Source of the DNA: Albidovulum sediminis
Lineage (GTDB): Bacteria; Pseudomonadota; Alphaproteobacteria; Rhodobacterales; Rhodobacteraceae
Assembly: GCF_025380365.1 (NCBI RefSeq)
Contig: NZ_JAOCQF010000001.1
Location: 1,972,245-2,036,244, forward strand
Reading direction: 5' to 3'
Length of the DNA: 64,000 bases
Shown here: positions 61,328-64,000 of the stretch, one piece after another
How the letters are laid out: each line of letters starts with the position of its first letter
Position numbering within the stretch: position 1 is the first letter of the stretch
Made by a program: the position numbers and the translations under genes
The notes under the pieces: generated by a model
The model's database searches: none
What the model was told of the DNA's origin: nothing
What the model saw: only the letters and a program-made list of their open reading frames with translations

Positions 61328-62740
61328 TTACCGGCGCAGGACGGCGCCGGGGTTCATGATGCCAAGGGGGTCGAGCGTGGCCTTGATCGCCCGCATCGCC
61401 GCCAGCTTGGCCGGATCACCCAGACGCTCCAGCTCCGCCACCTTCAGCCGGCCGATGCCGTGTTCGGCGCTGATCGAACCGCCGCGCGCCACCACCATCG
61501 CGTGCACACATTCCATCACCGCGGGCGCAAGGTGGCGCAGCGCGTCCGCCTGCCCCCCCTGCGGCGGAAAGACGTTGAAGTGCAGGTTGCCGTCGCCCAG
61601 ATGGCCAAAGCAGTTGATGCGCAGCTCGGCGATGGCGGCGATGCGCGCGGGTGCATCGTTGAGGAAGCCCGCAATCTCGGACAGCGGCAGGGAAATGTCG
61701 TGCGAGGAGATCGCGCCGATGCGCCGGTTGCCTTCGGGCAGCGCTTCCCTCAGCGCCCAGAAGGCGTCCCTCTGCGCCAGCGATCCGGCGATGACGCCGT
61801 CGCCCACGGTGCCCGCCTCCTGCGCCTCGGCGAACAGGGTGGCGAGCGTGTCGCCCGGGTCAAGGCCGGCCGGAAGGCCGATTTCGAGCAGAACCATCCA
61901 TTCGGGGCGCTCGGCGAAAGGCTGGCGCACCTGCGGCAGAACCTCGTCCAGGAACAGGAGCCCCTGCCGGTGGATGAGTTCGAAGCTGGTGACGCCGCCG
62001 AAGGTCATGGCCTGCGCGCGCGCCAGCAGGTCGAGGGCCGCGACCGGATCGGCGACGGTGAAGAAGGCTGTGCCCACACCGGCCGGGCGGGGAAACAGCT
62101 TGAGCGCGGCAGCGGTGATGATGGCCAGTGTGCCTTCCGATCCGATCAGAAGATTGCGGAGGTCATAGCCGGTGTTGTCCTTCCTGAGCCGGGTCAGGCC
62201 GCGCAGGACCGACCCGTCGGGCAGCACCGCCTCGACCCCCAGGCAGAGGTCGCGCGCGTTGCCGTAGCGCAGCACGTTGACGCCGCCCGCGTTGGTCGCA
62301 AGGTTGCCGCCGATCCGCGCGCTGCCTTCGGATGCCAGCGACAGCGGGAAGAGCCGCCCCGCGGCCATCGCCGCCGCCTGCACCTCGGCAAGCGTCGCGC
62401 CCGCCTCGGCGACGATCACGTTTTCCTCCGCGTGGACGGCGCGGATCTGCCCCATGCGCTCCAGCGACAGGATCAGGGGCGCCGGGCCTTCGGGCATGAC
62501 CTGGCCAAGGACAAGGCCGGTGCCGCCGCCCCAGGGTACGATCCCCACGCGCGCGGCGGCGCAGGCGCGGACGATTGCCGCGACATCGTCCACGGTGCGC
62601 GGGCGGGCGAGCGTGGCGGCCGGCGTCGCGCCCCTGCGGCGCGGTTCTTCCAGATACGCCGGACCGGCGGGGCTGATCGTGCCCTCCGGCAGGGCGGCGG
62701 CCAGCGTCCGGGCAAAGGTTTCGTCGGCAGGGTTCAGCAT
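61328..62740 (-). CDS. FAD-linked oxidase (GlcD/D-lactate dehydrogenase-like)
   Basis: 470 residues from ATG 62740 (MLNPADETFARTLAAALPEG); the frame is open to 62776. FAD_binding_4 domain: VGIVPWGGGTGLVLGQ near 65, GNLATNAGGVNVLRYGNARD near 130, SEGTLAIITAAALKLFPRP near 180. The C-terminal cap has GHLGDGNLHFNVFPP near 380 and ISAEHGIGRLKV near 420. Glycolate oxidase GlcD, D-lactate dehydrogenase and D-2-hydroxyglutarate dehydrogenase share this layout. No GlcE/GlcF partner is linked, so a single-subunit D-2-hydroxyacid dehydrogenase is more likely. Confidence 0.88.
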   Translation of the reverse strand: MLNPADETFARTLAAALPEGTISPAGPAYLEEPRRRGATPAATLARPRTVDDVAAIVRACAAARVGIVPWGGGTGLVLGQVMPEGPAPLILSLERMGQIRAVHAEENVIVAEAGATLAEVQAAAMAAGRLFPLSLASEGSARIGGNLATNAGGVNVLRYGNARDLCLGVEAVLPDGSVLRGLTRLRKDNTGYDLRNLLIGSEGTLAIITAAALKLFPRPAGVGTAFFTVADPVAALDLLARAQAMTFGGVTSFELIHRQGLLFLDEVLPQVRQPFAERPEWMVLLEIGLPAGLDPGDTLATLFAEAQEAGTVGDGVIAGSLAQRDAFWALREALPEGNRRIGAISSHDISLPLSEIAGFLNDAPARIAAIAELRINCFGHLGDGNLHFNVFPPQGGQADALRHLAPAVMECVHAMVVARGGSISAEHGIGRLKVAELERLGDPAKLAAMRAIKATLDPLGIMNPGAVLRR

Positions 62741-62779
62741 GATCCCGGATGAAGCACGGCCCGTCACGCGCGACAAGCC

Positions 62780-63601
62780 CTATTGCAAGGGGCGCGGGGG
62801 CAGGACGATAACCGTGGGCCGCGCCGGAAGCGCCGCAAGCGACAGTTCCACGAACGGCTGATCCCGCCGCTCGATCGCAAAGTCGCCCTCCATGCCGGCG
62901 AGAAAGGCGCCAAGCGTGCCGTCCCCGAACCAGTGCATCGGTAGCACCACGGAGGCGCGCAGGCGCTTCATCACGCCGATCATCGTCGGCAGGTCCAGCG
63001 TCATGCCGCCATCGACCGGCACCATCACCACGTCAAGCCGGCCAAGCGCCGCGTACTGTTCCGGCGTGGGTTCGTGGTGCAGGTGGCCGAGGTGGCCGAT
63101 GCACAGGCCCGCCACCTCGAACACGAAGATGGAGTTGCCGTCAGGGATCACGCCTTCGACGCCGCCCCGGATGTCCGTCGGCACATTGCGCACCAGCATC
63201 TCGCCCAGGTCGAGGTGATGGTCCGCGGGCTCTCCGCTCCAGTCCCAGCCGGGCAGGACATGGGGGATGCGCGGATCGGGCTCCGCCGTCCAGTGCGAGG
63301 AATGGGCGCGGTTCATCGTCACCACATCGGGCACCACGTCCGCCGTGCCGAGGATGCCGGTAAAGTCGGTGGCGACCGACAGCCCGCTCGGCGTTTCGAG
63401 GAAATAGGTCGAATGCCCGACATAGCTGAGGCGGACGGTGTCGGCAGCCAGCGGATCGCCCCAGCCCGCGCGCCAGATCGTTTCCGGGCCCTCAGGCAAG
63501 GCGTCGGCAATGGCGATGCAGTGGCTGGGGGTGCGGGTCTGGCCGGACGCCGGGGCGGCCAGGAGCAGGGCGAACAGCGTCAGAATGCTAATGGCAGGCA
63601 T
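62780..63601 (-). CDS. MBL-fold hydrolase-like exported protein
   Basis: 273 residues with a signal peptide, ILTLFALLLAAPASG|Q. LSYVGHSTYFLETPSGLSVATDFTG near 58-82 begins the metallo-beta-lactamase fold. The usual HxHxDH is degenerate: TMNRAHSSHWTAEPD near 95 lacks the Asp. Later GHLGHLHHEPTPEQY near 168, MVPVDGG near 192 and VLPMHWFGDG near 220 keep histidines typical of the UPF0173/UlaG branch. Function unknown; periplasmic. It is 39 bp upstream of the FAD-linked oxidase start and may be co-transcribed. Confidence 0.8.
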   Translation of the reverse strand: MPAISILTLFALLLAAPASGQTRTPSHCIAIADALPEGPETIWRAGWGDPLAADTVRLSYVGHSTYFLETPSGLSVATDFTGILGTADVVPDVVTMNRAHSSHWTAEPDPRIPHVLPGWDWSGEPADHHLDLGEMLVRNVPTDIRGGVEGVIPDGNSIFVFEVAGLCIGHLGHLHHEPTPEQYAALGRLDVVMVPVDGGMTLDLPTMIGVMKRLRASVVLPMHWFGDGTLGAFLAGMEGDFAIERRDQPFVELSLAALPARPTVIVLPPRPLQ

Positions 63602-63667
63602 GGCGGCACCTCTACCCCCAGTCTAGCGCGGCTGGCGTGATTTCCGAACCGGAAACCGGGCCCGCGA

Positions 63668-64000
63668 TCAACCCGCGTCGGTGCGGCCGCGCCGGTCGGT
63701 CCGCAGGTTGGCGTAAAGGACATGGTTGCGCCAGCGCCCGTTGATCTGGAGATAGCTTTGCGCCACGCCTTCGTACTTGAATCCGGATTTTTCAAGCACC
63801 CCGCGCGATGCCGCATTCTCGGGCAGGCAGGCGGCCTCGATCCGGCTCAGGTCCAGTTCGGTGAAGGCGTAGTGGACAACGGCGCGGATCGCCTCGCGCA
63901 TGTAGCCCTGGCGGGCAAAGCGGGCGCCGACCCAATAGCCCATCGTCCCCGCCTGTGCGGGGCCACGCCGGATGTTGTCAAGCGTCAGCGCCCCCAGAAG
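63668..64000 (-). CDS. GNAT acetyltransferase, RimJ/RimL-like (partial, runs off right edge)
   Basis: About 110 C-terminal residues are present. The frame continues past 64000, reading LLGALTLDNIRRGPAQAGTMG and then YWVGARFARQGYMREAIRAVV, with the acetyl-CoA loop RQGYMREA, ELDLSRIEAACLPENAASRGVLEKSGF and YEGVAQSYLQINGRWRNHVLYA, all RimJ-like. These enzymes acetylate ribosomal protein N-termini or small substrates. The gene's start is outside the window. Confidence 0.87.
   Translation of the reverse strand, partial: LLGALTLDNIRRGPAQAGTMGYWVGARFARQGYMREAIRAVVHYAFTELDLSRIEAACLPENAASRGVLEKSGFKYEGVAQSYLQINGRWRNHVLYANLRTDRRGRTDAG

Overview
The window looks like ordinary chromosome from a high-GC alphaproteobacterium of the Rhodobacteraceae type (Rhodobacter/Rhodovulum/Paracoccus relatives). 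Supporting this are strong GC bias in third codon positions, an ScfR/PccR-type acyl-CoA regulator, a DUF1127 small protein, cytochrome-fused urate hydroxylase PuuD, the HutF/HutG histidine route, a CtrA-type box (TTAA-N7-TTAA), and a dispersed CCTTCT...AAATATCC-TCGGGGGG element that I recall as typical of this family. I see no rRNA, tRNA, CRISPR array, transposase, integrase or phage gene.

Layout. 1-1494: folate branch (pabC partial, pabB). 1691-6653: YdcH-like protein, ScfR-type regulator with TTTGC(C)AAA sites at its own promoter, Bcr/CflA exporter, 5-formyl-THF cyclo-ligase, MgtE. 6788-10806: purine deamination cluster (guanine deaminase, flavin amine oxidase, 8-oxoguanine deaminase), then hisN and an XRE regulator. 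12190-14671: AT-rich control region, quinone oxidoreductase, LysR regulator and DUF1127 gene. 14784-21365: BI-1 membrane protein, rpmG, rnpB, amidase, lipoprotein, gatCA, UPF0173 hydrolase, two small basic ORFs, tadA. 21472-30843: rluB with a long repetitive tail, DUF2927 lipoprotein, Hsp20, PfkB kinase, dtd, CAP protein, EamA exporter, crotonase, LysR and puuD. 30962-33936: porin with upstream CtrA box, PhyH dioxygenase, LysR.

33952-42005 is a complete histidine-degradation locus: hutC and hutD diverge, hutF diverges from hutI-hutH-hutG-hutU, and both divergent spacers carry a TGTATAG-type site. Together the enzymes take histidine through urocanate, imidazolone propionate and formiminoglutamate to formylglutamate and glutamate. 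42127-46135: kdtA, PLP dehydratase, Nudix, DUF1178, SDR. 46238-51350: lysC (with a strong internal ribosome site before its ACT domains) and ptsP, separated by a divergent SnoaL-like/LysR pair. 51441-58887: YghU-type GST, EcsC, M20 amidohydrolase, GNAT, flavin reductase, OsmC, a small orphan protein, a winged-helix/TolB/TPR regulator and a secreted HELSH protein. 59060-64000: mtnP, a second DUF2927-like exported protein, apt, an FAD-linked oxidase, an MBL-fold exported protein and a partial RimJ-like acetyltransferase.

Most genes are housekeeping or catabolic, and I found no convincing new multi-gene system. The items most worth a second look are regulatory (ScfR, HutC, LysR and CtrA sites; lysC internal start), structural (RluB tail, 10-bp tandem repeats after puuD, dispersed hairpin element) and several very small or uncharacterised proteins.
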